13,076 nt of DNA from Bacilli bacterium (GTDB taxonomy: Bacteria > Bacillota_I > Bacilli_A > RF39 > UBA660), in the NCBI GenBank assembly GCA_022793565.1, contig JAAWDC010000129.1:1-13076 (forward strand). The letters are read 5' to 3'. The number at the start of each line of letters is the position of its first letter. The stretch's first letter is position 1. Of this stretch, positions 1 to 7,138 are shown one piece after another. The translations under genes and the position numbers were made by a program. The notes beneath the pieces were generated by a model. It was not told where the DNA came from. It saw only the letters and a program-made list of their open reading frames with translations, and did not search any database.

Positions 1-164
1 AACAGCTAATCAATATTCGAAGATTAATCGATGCCTTAGAAATTTTTCAACTCGATTTACCCGTAATTAATAATACCAACAATACTATGATTGATAAAGA
101 ATTAGTAAAAAGGTATATAATACCTAAGCTAGAAGATTCAAATACAAAAAAGTTTGACAATTAA
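1..164 (+). CDS. 3' end of an unrecognised gene (partial)
   Basis: The frame beginning at base 3 is open from the window edge to a TAA at 162-164, giving the last 53 residues of a protein (tail ...LEDSNTKKFDN). The other two forward frames hit stops early. The tail is hydrophilic with one amphipathic stretch (RRLIDALEIFQLDLP) and shows no motif that I recognise. It lies 42 bases before the ankyrin-like gene on the same strand, and the -35 box of that gene's promoter lies inside its last codons, so the two may be read both together and separately. Function unknown. Confidence 0.55.
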   Translation, partial: QLINIRRLIDALEIFQLDLPVINNTNNTMIDKELVKRYIIPKLEDSNTKKFDN

Positions 165-182
165 ATAAAGAAAAAGTATATT
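154..182 (+). promoter_or_regulatory. Sigma-A promoter, near consensus
   Basis: A perfect -35 TTGACA (154-159) is followed by a 17-base spacer and the -10 TATATT (177-182). The expected start is near 189, just ahead of the AAGGAG ribosome site at 196-201 of the 471-residue gene. The -35 overlaps the end of the upstream gene. This is the best vegetative promoter in the window, so the ankyrin-like gene is probably expressed on its own during growth. Confidence 0.8.
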
Positions 183-206
183 AAAAGTGAAAAATAAGGA
201 GTACAT

Positions 207-1622
207 ATGAAAAAAACACAAGAAAAATTAAGTAAATTCCTAACAGATACAAAATTAGAAGAAATTACCCTAGAAGAAATAAAAAAGATATTTCCCAATA
301 TAGAGGAAAGGGACGAAGAAACCGAACTCTACCTATCCCATTGTCTAGTAGATCAAAAATATGACGAAGATAAAGTAATAAAACTGTTAGAAATTTTATT
401 TGGGAATGGATTAGATCCAAATCAAAAAGGCTATGGAGGATATACATTCATTACACAAGCTCTATATGGTGCAGAACAAGAGGAAGAAACACTCGACTAT
501 CCACTCTCCTTTTTTGAAAGGATTATTCCTCTAGCTAAAAAATATGGATATGACGTAAATATAAAAGATGAGGATGGAGATACACTCATCCACTCTGCCA
601 TCTATAGTGAAGATTACTACGAATCCATCGAACCCTTAATTTATCTTCTTGGAGAGAACTTTGATATAACCACTAAAAATAATGCCAAAGAATCAATCAC
701 AGATGCACTCAATAACTCTATAAAAGCTGCAGTAGAACAAAAAAATGAAAAATGGCTCAACCAATTAATAAACGAAAGAGAATCCATTAGAAAAATGGTA
801 GAAAGCAAAAAAGGTCAAAAAATATCACAATTAATAGAGGAAAGTTCAACAGATGACCATTGTTTCAAAATAGAAAGTACAATTAAATCAGATAACTTAG
901 AAACTGAGAAACAAAATCAACTATTACAAAAGGCAAAAGATAAAGAAGAAATCACAACAACAAGAAAAGCAATAGAAACCAGAATTCAAGCCTTAAGTCT
1001 AAATTCTAGCTTAGAAGAATGCAAAGAAATTGAAAGATTAATTCAAAATAGTATTCTACCAAAAGAGGAAAAAAAAGAATATAAAACACAAGTAACTGCC
1101 ATGATTGGAAAAATCAACTACCAGCAATTCCTAGAACAATTAAAAAGAGAAATGAATAATATACAAACAATTGTTGATATAGAAGTATGCTTAAAAAAGA
1201 TTCCAAATATTCAAGATGAAGAATTTAGAAATAGTACTATTGAACGACTGAACGAAGAAATAGAAAAAGCAAGACAAGAAGAAGAAAAGTTTGATGAACT
1301 ATATAAAAAGGTAAAAGTAATTCAAGACAGTGAAATATCTGAAATATGTACCGCTATAGAAGAAGATCTAGAGAATATAATAGTTCATCCACCAAAAAAC
1401 AAAAATATCAAAAAAATAAACGAATTAAATCAAAAGATGGAACTAATAATAGAAGAAGCTACAAAAAAAATAGAAGAATTAAAAGTAGCTGAATTTAAAA
1501 GATTAATAGAAAAAGGAACACTTCTAGACACAACCTTAGGAACATCAATCATAGACCAAGTAATACAATCGTTAAATTCACCAAAAGAAAAAATCAAAGT
1601 TTTCCCCAAGATTTCCCAATAA
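207..1622 (+). CDS. Ankyrin-like, coiled-coil cytoplasmic protein of unknown function
   Basis: The ATG at 207 is preceded by AAGGAG with 5-base spacing, so the start is secure. The 471-residue product has no signal peptide and no membrane segment. Residues about 55-170 resemble degenerate ankyrin repeats: L-x-x-G-L-D-P-N-x-K (about 64-74) and G-Y-D-V-N-I-K-D-E-D-G-D-T-L-I-H-S-A (114-131) have the usual hairpin-plus-TLIH layout, and a third unit lies near 145-165 (NFDITTKNN). From about 175 to 435 the protein is very rich in Glu, Lys, Gln and Ile in long helical runs, which suggests coiled coil. The last 35 residues are less charged. Ankyrin folds bind other proteins, and a long helical rod after one suggests a scaffold, but nothing indicates an enzyme. 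It is monocistronic from its own promoter. Downstream is an IS200-type fossil, which marks the locus as accessory. Ankyrin call: moderate. Function: unknown. Confidence 0.8.
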   Translation: MKKTQEKLSKFLTDTKLEEITLEEIKKIFPNIEERDEETELYLSHCLVDQKYDEDKVIKLLEILFGNGLDPNQKGYGGYTFITQALYGAEQEEETLDYPLSFFERIIPLAKKYGYDVNIKDEDGDTLIHSAIYSEDYYESIEPLIYLLGENFDITTKNNAKESITDALNNSIKAAVEQKNEKWLNQLINERESIRKMVESKKGQKISQLIEESSTDDHCFKIESTIKSDNLETEKQNQLLQKAKDKEEITTTRKAIETRIQALSLNSSLEECKEIERLIQNSILPKEEKKEYKTQVTAMIGKINYQQFLEQLKREMNNIQTIVDIEVCLKKIPNIQDEEFRNSTIERLNEEIEKARQEEEKFDELYKKVKVIQDSEISEICTAIEEDLENIIVHPPKNKNIKKINELNQKMELIIEEATKKIEELKVAEFKRLIEKGTLLDTTLGTSIIDQVIQSLNSPKEKIKVFPKISQ

Positions 1623-2092
1623 AAATAATAATCCACTAGTTCAACTAGCAACTATTCTCAAAGACCATTAGACGACTTTTCCTTTTTAAATATTTCATAA
1701 ACTGTGATACTCAAATTTTAAGTGGAATCTTAACCAACACATGTATAGGATTAATCAAGCATTGCATCTATTGTCTCAACATTTTGATACTCCCATAAAC
1801 ATCTAAGTTAATACCAATATCTTTCCAAAGTTCTCCATATAGTCCCTTTCTTCTAAATTTTAAAATAAAAACAATATAGTATTAACAACCATGTTTAGTA
1901 TAAAGAAATTACTCCCATCTACCTTTGATTCCCTTTTTTGAAATAACATAGCTTCCTTCTGTTGATTTAATTGACAAAACATCTTTCATTATAGTGAAAG
2001 GAATTTATATATTTATACTGAACGCTTTTCTTTTTCAGACTTTTCATAAGACTGCAAGTAATTCTAAATGGAAAACTGATGTTTTCATAATA
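1623..2092. other. Intergenic region, mostly transposase debris
   Basis: About 470 bases contain no intact gene on either strand. The left half holds the TnpA remnant described separately. A perfect 13-base palindrome (CTAGTTCAACTAG, 1635-1647) lies between the ankyrin-like gene and the remnant and lacks a T-run, so it is not a clear terminator. In 1910-2092 I see only short stop-riddled frames, including a 26-codon minus-strand frame ending at about 1915 that runs into the remnant after a TAA. No clear terminator for the upstream + strand gene is visible. Confidence 0.5.
1654..1905 (-). pseudogene. tnpA: IS200/IS605-family TnpA (Y1/HUH transposase) remnant
   Basis: Read on the minus strand, this stretch gives pieces of an IS200-type TnpA in the correct order, separated by stops and frameshifts. 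The N-terminal piece reads YTKHGC*, then YYIVFILKFRRKGLYGELW, then KDIG (family: HTKxxCKYHIVFxPKYRRK...). In the next frame comes QNVETIDAMLD (family: GVEIIEA). Back in the first frame come PIHVLVKIPLKI*, VSQFMKYLKRK and SRLMVFE (family: DHIHMLVxIPPKxSVSxFMGYLKGKSxLMIFE). The HUH pair is damaged: the first His of HIH now reads Pro. Everything after LMVFE is missing, including the FW..GYY..TVG part and the helix with the catalytic Tyr. The element is inactive and old. I see no intact IS ends and no TnpB. The family call rests on recalled conserved motifs, not on a search. Confidence 0.75.
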
Positions 2093-2129
2093 TGAAAAAG
2101 ATATCTACTTATAAGAGCAGATATCTTTT
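2093..2129 (-). terminator. Intrinsic terminator of the rhodanese-cca-dnaD-nth operon
   Basis: An 11-bp perfect stem (AAAAGATATCT, 2096-2106, pairing with AGATATCTTTT, 2119-2129) encloses a 12-base loop. On the minus strand it is followed by a run of five T. The stem overlaps the nth stop codon at 2105-2107. The remnant's strand continues downstream but has no live gene there. Confidence 0.75.
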
Positions 2130-2731
2130 ATTTTACATGATGCACACTCTGGATGAATTGCTTTACAATGATACCTCCCAAAAAGTACCATTTGATGATG
2201 TCTTCGACTCCAGTTTTTTCGATCATAAGCCTTCTGAAGATTATTCTCAACTTCTAAAACGGAAGCATCTTTCTTAGAGAAAGCTAATCTTTTACTCACT
2301 CTTTCAACATGAGTATCGACTGCAATTGCTGGATAATCAAAAAGATTCGATAAAACAACATTCGCAGTCTTTCTACCGACTCCAGGTAAGCTCACCAAAT
2401 ATTCTGGATCATTAGGGATTTTTCCTTCTTGCTCTTCAACAAGACGTTTTGCTATTTCTATTACAAATTGTGCCTTCTTACGAAAAGTTCCAATAGGCAT
2501 CAAAATTTTGCTAACCGTATCAATGTCCGTACTAGCTAACGATAAAAGCGTAGGATATTGTCTAAAAAGAACTTCTGTTACCAAATTTACTCTTTTATCT
2601 GTCGTTTGTGCACTTAAAACAACTGCAAGCAATAATTCATAATCTTTTGTATAATTAAGTTCACATCTCGCATCTGGATAAAGTTCCTCCAAATACTCCT
2701 CAAAAATAACAATCTTTTCTTTTTTCTTCAT
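2105..2731 (-). CDS. nth: Endonuclease III (DNA glycosylase/AP lyase)
   Basis: This 208-residue protein is the normal length for Nth, the base-excision repair enzyme that removes oxidised pyrimidines and cleaves the abasic site. All hallmarks are present: the LSAQTTD segment (39-45); the helix-hairpin-helix LPGVGRKTANVV (115-126) with Lys121 in the position of the catalytic Lys120 of E. coli; Asp139 in VDTHVERV as the catalytic Asp; and the C-terminal 4Fe-4S loop C189-x6-C196-x2-C199-x5-C205. It is last in the operon. Its ATG follows the dnaD-like gene by 6 bases with no good Shine-Dalgarno (the nearest GAGG is 17 bases upstream), so translation is probably coupled to that gene. The dnaD-nth order is also that of Bacillus. 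Stop codon TAG lies inside the terminator. Confidence 0.95.
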   Translation of the reverse strand: MKKKEKIVIFEEYLEELYPDARCELNYTKDYELLLAVVLSAQTTDKRVNLVTEVLFRQYPTLLSLASTDIDTVSKILMPIGTFRKKAQFVIEIAKRLVEEQEGKIPNDPEYLVSLPGVGRKTANVVLSNLFDYPAIAVDTHVERVSKRLAFSKKDASVLEVENNLQKAYDRKNWSRRHHQMVLFGRYHCKAIHPECASCKIKDICSYK

Positions 2732-2737
2732 TTACTA

Positions 2738-3418
2738 CTACTCACTATCCTCAAACCAATCATAATCAAACAAATCTAGTTTCTCTTTTTGACGCTGCTC
2801 CTCCTGATACTTTTTCTTATCCATATCTACATCCGCAGCACTCTTATATCCCTTTTTATTCCATTCATATAAAATCCTATCCATATAACGAAGATTAGAT
2901 ACCCCATTATAAACTGTTTCCTTCAAAGCTGCTAAAATAAGATCTTCTGAAAAACCATTTTCAACCCAAGAAGCAATAATCTCACGTTCGATAAAACTAA
3001 TTGGACGAGCAAAACCATCGGACACTTTATCATAAATAGTTTTCTTTTCTTGAGCCTGTTCAAGATCATTATTCACAAAATCATCCATCATGAATTGAGA
3101 TAGCTTTTCATAAAAAGGTTTTAGTAAAATATATTCTTCCATAATTCCCTTATCATTTTTTAAAACAGCAACCTCTAAAAAACCAGTTTCTGAAAGATGA
3201 TCAACATAAACCATAATCTCATTCAAAGAAATATTTAGTTGCTTAGTCAACTTTGACGGATCAAACATAAAACGATCCCCCAGATTCGACAAGTAAATTA
3301 AAAATATAAACTCTTCAAATGGTAAAGAGAATTTTTCTCGTAATTGAAATAAATATAAAGGAACAACAAAATTTCCTGATTTTAAAACATCAACACATTT
3401 TTCTATTTTCACAATCAA
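2738..3418 (-). CDS. dnaD: DnaD-family replication initiation/restart protein
   Basis: This 226-residue protein has the two-part DnaD layout: an N-terminal winged-helix region (about 1-100, with LYLFQLREKF and LSNLGDRFMFDPSKL) and a C-terminal DnaD/DnaB2 domain. The latter contains FARPISFIEREII (136-148) and the family motif Y-x3-I-x3-W as YMDRILYEW (178-186), then a charged tail ending LFDYDWFE. DnaD helps load the replicative helicase at oriC and at stalled forks. Translation most likely starts at TTG 3418-3416, because the strong GGAGGGGG site lies about 6 bases before it; a GTG two codons later is the alternative. It sits between cca and nth, and dnaD-nth is conserved in Bacillus. It ends with three consecutive in-frame stops (TAG TAG TAA) directly before the nth ATG. 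Confidence 0.9.
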   Translation of the reverse strand: MIVKIEKCVDVLKSGNFVVPLYLFQLREKFSLPFEEFIFLIYLSNLGDRFMFDPSKLTKQLNISLNEIMVYVDHLSETGFLEVAVLKNDKGIMEEYILLKPFYEKLSQFMMDDFVNNDLEQAQEKKTIYDKVSDGFARPISFIEREIIASWVENGFSEDLILAALKETVYNGVSNLRYMDRILYEWNKKGYKSAADVDMDKKKYQEEQRQKEKLDLFDYDWFEDSE

Positions 3419-3442
3419 AATCCCCCTCCCTCATAAATTAAA

Positions 3443-4534
3443 TTAACTATACTTCTCTTTTATATAAGAAGTTAAACTTTCCTTACTATTTTCAAGTTCC
3501 AAATTCAATATCTTTTTTTCTAAATCTTCTAAAATTCCCTTTAAATAAGGTCCTGGAGTACGTCTTACAATTTCACTAATTTCTCTACCATCCAATACGA
3601 TATCCGAACGACATTTAATAGGTAAAAGATTATATTGAGAAGTAATTTCTTTTTTAGAAAGCCCTTTAATATATGCTGCAATACTACTCACATAAAGACC
3701 ATAAGTATATAAAACAAAGGAATCTAAATGATCCATTTTTAATACTTTCTGAATTTTAGTGATCAATTCCTTCTCGTTACTTGTAAAAGGATACAATGAT
3801 GAAACATTTAGTTGAGCCCAAATTCCAATTAAATCATCAAATTTAGAGATTTCAGAAAGATGTTCAAGTTCTAATTCTTGATCAAGTCCAAGCTCCAAAA
3901 GCAACTGGACTCCTTCTTTTACATGAACACTTGTAAATATTTTATCTAACTCTTCCCTTTTTCTTTGATAAGAAATCTTTTTTAAAAGTACCTTTGTTTT
4001 TTGAATGGCTATTTTAACTTCATCACTTAATTGAAACTGGAGAATTGTTGCAAAACGAACAGCCCTTAAAATCCGAAGTGCATCCTCTGAAAATTTTTGA
4101 TAACTATTCCCAACAGTTCGAATAATAGCTTGCTCAATGTCTCTTTTCCCATTCAAAGGATCCAAAATCTCACCATTTCGATCAATACATAAAGTATTAA
4201 TCAGAAAATCACGTCTCAACAAATCCCCCTGTAAGTCATCAATAAATTCAAACCTTTCTGGTTTTCGATGATTCATATAGGAATACTCACGGCGGAAAGT
4301 CGTAATTTCAAAACGAATATGCTTGAGTATAACTGTAATCGATCCATACTCTTCTCGAGAAAAACAAGCATCTTTAAAGATAGAACGAATATCTCTCGGT
4401 TTAGCATTTGTACAAATATCCACATCATTAGACTCAATGCCCAAAACATAGTCTCGAACAAAACCTCCAACAATATAAGCACGAAACCCACGTTCTTCAA
4501 TCTTTTCTAACAATTTCAATGCGATTTCAAACAT
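3443..4534 (-). CDS. cca: CCA tRNA nucleotidyltransferase (class II)
   Basis: The 363-residue product belongs to the class II nucleotidyltransferases that add or repair the 3' CCA of tRNAs from CTP and ATP. Visible motifs in order: IVGGFVRDYVLG (21-32) with the metal-binding D37-x-D39; the RRDF segment (107-110, LLRRDFLINTLCID); EDALRILRAVRFA (150-162); the nucleotide-choosing helix region KREELDKIF (192-200); and the C-terminal tRNA-binding part with DGREI and PGPYLKGILEDLE (315-338). Length and ending are slightly shorter than many bacilli homologues but complete. The class also holds poly(A) polymerases, so assignment as CCA-adding rests on context and overall similarity. The ribosome site AAGGGGA overlaps the TAA of the rhodanese gene, leaving a 9-base gap, so it is read in the same operon. 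Confidence 0.92.
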   Translation of the reverse strand: MFEIALKLLEKIEERGFRAYIVGGFVRDYVLGIESNDVDICTNAKPRDIRSIFKDACFSREEYGSITVILKHIRFEITTFRREYSYMNHRKPERFEFIDDLQGDLLRRDFLINTLCIDRNGEILDPLNGKRDIEQAIIRTVGNSYQKFSEDALRILRAVRFATILQFQLSDEVKIAIQKTKVLLKKISYQRKREELDKIFTSVHVKEGVQLLLELGLDQELELEHLSEISKFDDLIGIWAQLNVSSLYPFTSNEKELITKIQKVLKMDHLDSFVLYTYGLYVSSIAAYIKGLSKKEITSQYNLLPIKCRSDIVLDGREISEIVRRTPGPYLKGILEDLEKKILNLELENSKESLTSYIKEKYS

Positions 4535-4543
4535 AACTTCCCC

Positions 4544-4939
4544 TTACTGGACTATTTCATAATCCCAATCCTGAATTCCTCCTAAATCAAATACATTCTG
4601 ATATCCTGCCTCAATTAATTTATGAGCAGCCTGTTTACTTCGAGAACCACTTTGACAATAAACAATGATTTCAGCATCTTTATTAAATCCATATCCATCA
4701 ATCATATCCAAAGATTCTAATGGAATATTAATTGCTGTCTGTATATGACCTTTTGTGTATTCAAACTCAGTTCGAACATCAACGATATAAAAATCAGATT
4801 CAGCTTGATCATTCAGTTCCTTAAAAACCTCTTCTGATGTAATAGTCTGATACTCAGCTGTAGTATTCATATTAGATTTTTTAGAATCACATCCACTGAT
4901 AAAACAACAAAAAAGTAATAAAAAACATATCTTTTTCAT
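4544..4939 (-). CDS. Rhodanese-domain lipoprotein
   Basis: The 131-residue protein begins with a short lipoprotein signal peptide (MKKICFLLLFCCF) and a lipobox I-S-G-C17, so Cys17 is probably lipidated and the protein held on the outer face of the cell membrane. A single rhodanese domain follows (about 31-131), with YIVDVRTEFEYTKGHI (51-66) and the active-site loop C95-Q-S-G-S-R-S, where Cys95 would carry the persulfide or other thiol chemistry. The six-residue CxxGxRS-type loop fits sulfurtransferases, but the substrate cannot be inferred. The ribosome site GAGG lies 8-12 bases before the ATG. It is the first gene of the operon with cca, the dnaD-like gene and nth; no functional link to them is evident. 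Confidence 0.9.
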   Translation of the reverse strand: MKKICFLLLFCCFISGCDSKKSNMNTTAEYQTITSEEVFKELNDQAESDFYIVDVRTEFEYTKGHIQTAINIPLESLDMIDGYGFNKDAEIIVYCQSGSRSKQAAHKLIEAGYQNVFDLGGIQDWDYEIVQ

Positions 4940-4957
4940 AACACTTACCTCATTTAT

Positions 4958-4968
4958 ATTCTACCACA
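4958..4968 (-). promoter_or_regulatory. Possible extended -10 promoter for the rhodanese-cca operon
   Basis: Read on the minus strand, TGTGGTAGAAT gives a TG-n-TAGAAT extended -10 box (TAGAAT at 4958-4963) just ahead of the GAGG site of the rhodanese gene. No good -35 exists: the right distance upstream falls in the T-run of the hbs terminator. Read-through from hbs is the alternative. Confidence 0.4.
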
Positions 4969-4978
4969 AATCTAAGAT

Positions 4979-5005
4979 AAAAAAAAGCCACAGAATGGCT
5001 TTTTT
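4979..5005 (-). terminator. Intrinsic terminator of hbs
   Basis: A perfect 10-bp stem (AAAAAAGCCA, 4981-4990, with TGGCTTTTTT, 4996-5005) encloses the five-base loop CAGAA. On the minus strand it is followed by eight T in all. It begins 9 bases after the HU stop codon and separates hbs from the rhodanese-cca operon. Confidence 0.85.
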
Positions 5006-5014
5006 AATCAATTA

Positions 5015-5287
5015 TTAGTTAATAGCTTCTTTCAATGCTGAAGCAGCCTTGAATTTAGCAGAGTTACAAGCAGCAATCTTAACTGTTTCACCAGTTTGAG
5101 GATTACGTCCCTCACGAGCAGCCCTTTTTCCAACTGAGAAAGTTCCAAATCCAGCTACAGGTACTTTATCACCCTTTACTAATGCTTCTTTGATAATATC
5201 AAAAACTCCCTCTAATGCACGAGTTGCATCTGCTTTTGTTAATCCTGTTCTTTCAGCTAAAGCTTCTACGAATTCTACTTTTTTCAT
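5015..5287 (-). CDS. hbs: HU-family nucleoid DNA-binding protein
   Basis: The 90-residue protein is the normal size for HU, the dimeric histone-like protein that bends and compacts DNA. The family signature GFGTFSVGKRAAREGRNPQT (46-65) is present, including the DNA-intercalating arm tip R61-N62-P63, and the N-terminal helices (MKKVEFVEALAERTGLTK) are typical. A Cys at 74 (IAACNSAKFK) replaces the more usual Ser/Thr region and is slightly unusual. GGAGG (5298-5302) lies 10 bases before the ATG. It has its own terminator. In Bacillus hbs follows spoIVA directly; here a + strand membrane-protein gene lies between them. A candidate -10 (TATATT, 5319-5324) lacks a good -35. Confidence 0.95.
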   Translation of the reverse strand: MKKVEFVEALAERTGLTKADATRALEGVFDIIKEALVKGDKVPVAGFGTFSVGKRAAREGRNPQTGETVKIAACNSAKFKAASALKEAIN

Positions 5288-5325
5288 GTGTGTTAAACCT
5301 CCATTTTTTTATTTAAGCAATATAC

Positions 5326-5351
5326 TATGCTTACATATATAAAGTAGCATA
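5326..5351. repeat. Imperfect dyad upstream of hbs
   Basis: TATGCTTAC (5326-5334) and GTAGCATA (5344-5351) form an inverted repeat with one unpaired base around an AT-rich centre. It overlaps the hbs promoter region and could be an operator or chance. Confidence 0.3.
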
Positions 5352-5428
5352 TTTCAAAATAAAAAACAAGAACATTTATAAAAAAACTCAAGTTTTACAA
5401 GACTTTCACAAACTTCTAGATAAATCTG

Positions 5429-5437
5429 TGATATTAT
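5429..5437 (+). promoter_or_regulatory. Extended -10 promoter for the membrane protein gene
   Basis: TGATATTAT is a TG-n-TATTAT extended -10 box, overlapped by a second TATAAT at 5437-5442. It lies about 28 bases before the ATG at 5466. No clear -35 is found at 17 bases, which extended -10 promoters can do without. Confidence 0.5.
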
Positions 5438-5465
5438 ATAATTAAAATAGAAAGGAAAAAATAAT

Positions 5466-7115
5466 ATGAAAAAAAACAAAACCAATATTTTGATTATCGT
5501 TCTTCTTTCCATTGTTGTTATGTTGCCATTAATCTTAGACCCCAATGGCCTAGGTCATGACACCATATTTCATGTAGCAAACATTGACTCAATTAAATTA
5601 GATTTAGAGACTTCCCTATTTCCAAATCGTATTTCACAAATCATAGGAAATAGTTTTGGATATGGAACTCATCTATTCTATCCAATGCTACCACATATGA
5701 TAACAGGCTACTTAGCAAAACTAACTAGTTTATTTCAAATAAACACTCCAACTACGATAATTATAATGTATGGAATCATAACCTTTCTTTCTGCTATACT
5801 TATATATTGTATAGGGAAAAAAATTACAAAGAAAAACTCTTTAGCCCTCCTTTCTAGTATTATCTTTCTATTTATGCCTTACCGATTAGGAGATATTATA
5901 GTAAGATGTGCTTTTAATGAAGTATTTACCTTCTTATTTATGCCTTTAGTAATCTTAGGAGTTCTTTATTTGATAGAAGATAATAAAAAAATGTTTTACT
6001 TATCATTCATCACTGGATGTGTTGGACTTCTATACTCCCACTTAGTAATTACCCTCTTTTTTGCTTTGTTAATGATCCCCTTTGTAATAATCTATCATAA
6101 AAAATTTCTAGAAAAAGATACCCTAAAAACTTTTTTCACAGCAATCTCCATCATCATTTTAATCGCACTACCTGGAATACTTCCAATGATGGAGCACCGA
6201 CTAAAAACAGAATATATGATCTATATAAAAGATTATATGACCAATATTGATTATATGAAATCATTCAATCTCCACATACTAGACTATATAAAAATTGGAA
6301 AAGACTATTCTTGGGACATCCCTTTTTACATCAATTATATTGTAATCGGATTACTCTTAGTTCGATTATTCTTCTACATCAAAGAAAAGAAGAAAGAAAA
6401 AAATGAAACATTTCTATGGATTTTTACCTTTCTAGCACTCTTCATTTCTTTAAACATCTTTCCATGGGATTTAGTTCCAAAGTTTCTATATTTTATTCAA
6501 TTCCCATGGAGGATGGAGACCATGCTTGTAATCTCAATCAGTCTTCTAGCACCTCTCGCAATCCAAAATATTAAAGTTAAGAAAATAAAAAAATGGATAG
6601 TAATTGGAATAATAGTATTAATCCCATGTACAGAAATACCTCTAATCATAAAATTATCAAACGATATCTATCAAATAGGTGTAGTCATTCCAAACAATGG
6701 AATGGGTCATTCTAAAGAATATTTACCCAAAAAAGCATTCGAAAACGAAATATATTTTGAATATCGAGGACAAGATATTATGTTAGTAAATGGCGATGCA
6801 AAAATCATTGAAATAGAAAATACACCTCGAAAAATTGAGTTTGAATTAGAAACAGATAACAACGAAACAACACTAGAGTTCCCAAGACTATACTATTTAG
6901 GATATCACATAAAAACAAAAGATGGAGAAGTGCTTTCACTAGAAGAAAGTAACAATGGATTCCTACAAGCAAAACTAAAAGGAAATGGAATTTATACTCT
7001 AGTCTACGAAGGAACAACATTAAATAAAATATCTAATCTCCTATGTATCTTAGGAATTGGAGGATTTGGCTACTTAATAATCAGTCAAACAAAAAAGAAA
7101 ACAAATCGAACATAA
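5466..7115 (+). CDS. Polytopic membrane protein, PTPS-related/YfhO-like (GT-C-like)
   Basis: AAAGGA lies 9 bases before the ATG. The 549-residue product has about a dozen membrane segments (for example 7-23, 98-118, 124-140, 152-170, 176-210, 220-240, 287-304, 315-331, 352-366, 375-397) and a final one at 521-541 before a basic KKK tail. The first extracytoplasmic loop has GHDTIFH (30-36), an acidic loop position like the catalytic Asp of GT-C glycosyltransferases. FPNRISQ, the GYGTHLFYPMLPHMI stretch and the later IQFPWRME (344-351) match what I recall of the 6-pyruvoyl-tetrahydropterin-synthase-related membrane family, a misnomer for likely lipid-linked sugar transferases. Residues about 410-515 form a soluble beta-rich domain with FPRLYYLGYHIKTKDGE, as in YfhO-like proteins. 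Likely role: transfer of a sugar or similar group to a cell-envelope molecule. Donor and acceptor are unknown. It is a single gene, opposite in strand to its neighbours hbs and spoIVA, and looks inserted between them. Confidence 0.8.
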   Translation: MKKNKTNILIIVLLSIVVMLPLILDPNGLGHDTIFHVANIDSIKLDLETSLFPNRISQIIGNSFGYGTHLFYPMLPHMITGYLAKLTSLFQINTPTTIIIMYGIITFLSAILIYCIGKKITKKNSLALLSSIIFLFMPYRLGDIIVRCAFNEVFTFLFMPLVILGVLYLIEDNKKMFYLSFITGCVGLLYSHLVITLFFALLMIPFVIIYHKKFLEKDTLKTFFTAISIIILIALPGILPMMEHRLKTEYMIYIKDYMTNIDYMKSFNLHILDYIKIGKDYSWDIPFYINYIVIGLLLVRLFFYIKEKKKEKNETFLWIFTFLALFISLNIFPWDLVPKFLYFIQFPWRMETMLVISISLLAPLAIQNIKVKKIKKWIVIGIIVLIPCTEIPLIIKLSNDIYQIGVVIPNNGMGHSKEYLPKKAFENEIYFEYRGQDIMLVNGDAKIIEIENTPRKIEFELETDNNETTLEFPRLYYLGYHIKTKDGEVLSLEESNNGFLQAKLKGNGIYTLVYEGTTLNKISNLLCILGIGGFGYLIISQTKKKTNRT

Positions 7116-7138
7116 AAATTTGATTTGTTTTTTCTTTT
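7098..7138 (+). terminator. Intrinsic terminator of the membrane protein gene
   Basis: A perfect 10-bp stem (AAAACAAATC, 7098-7107, with GATTTGTTTT, 7122-7131) has a 14-base loop containing the stop codon and is followed by TTCTTTT. The stem is AT-rich but well placed. Confidence 0.65.

Noticed and set aside
5354..5545. Minus-strand hydrophobic frame of about 63 codons across the start of the membrane-protein gene.
   Set aside because: It is antisense to the signal-like N-terminus of a well-supported gene, and no Shine-Dalgarno precedes it.
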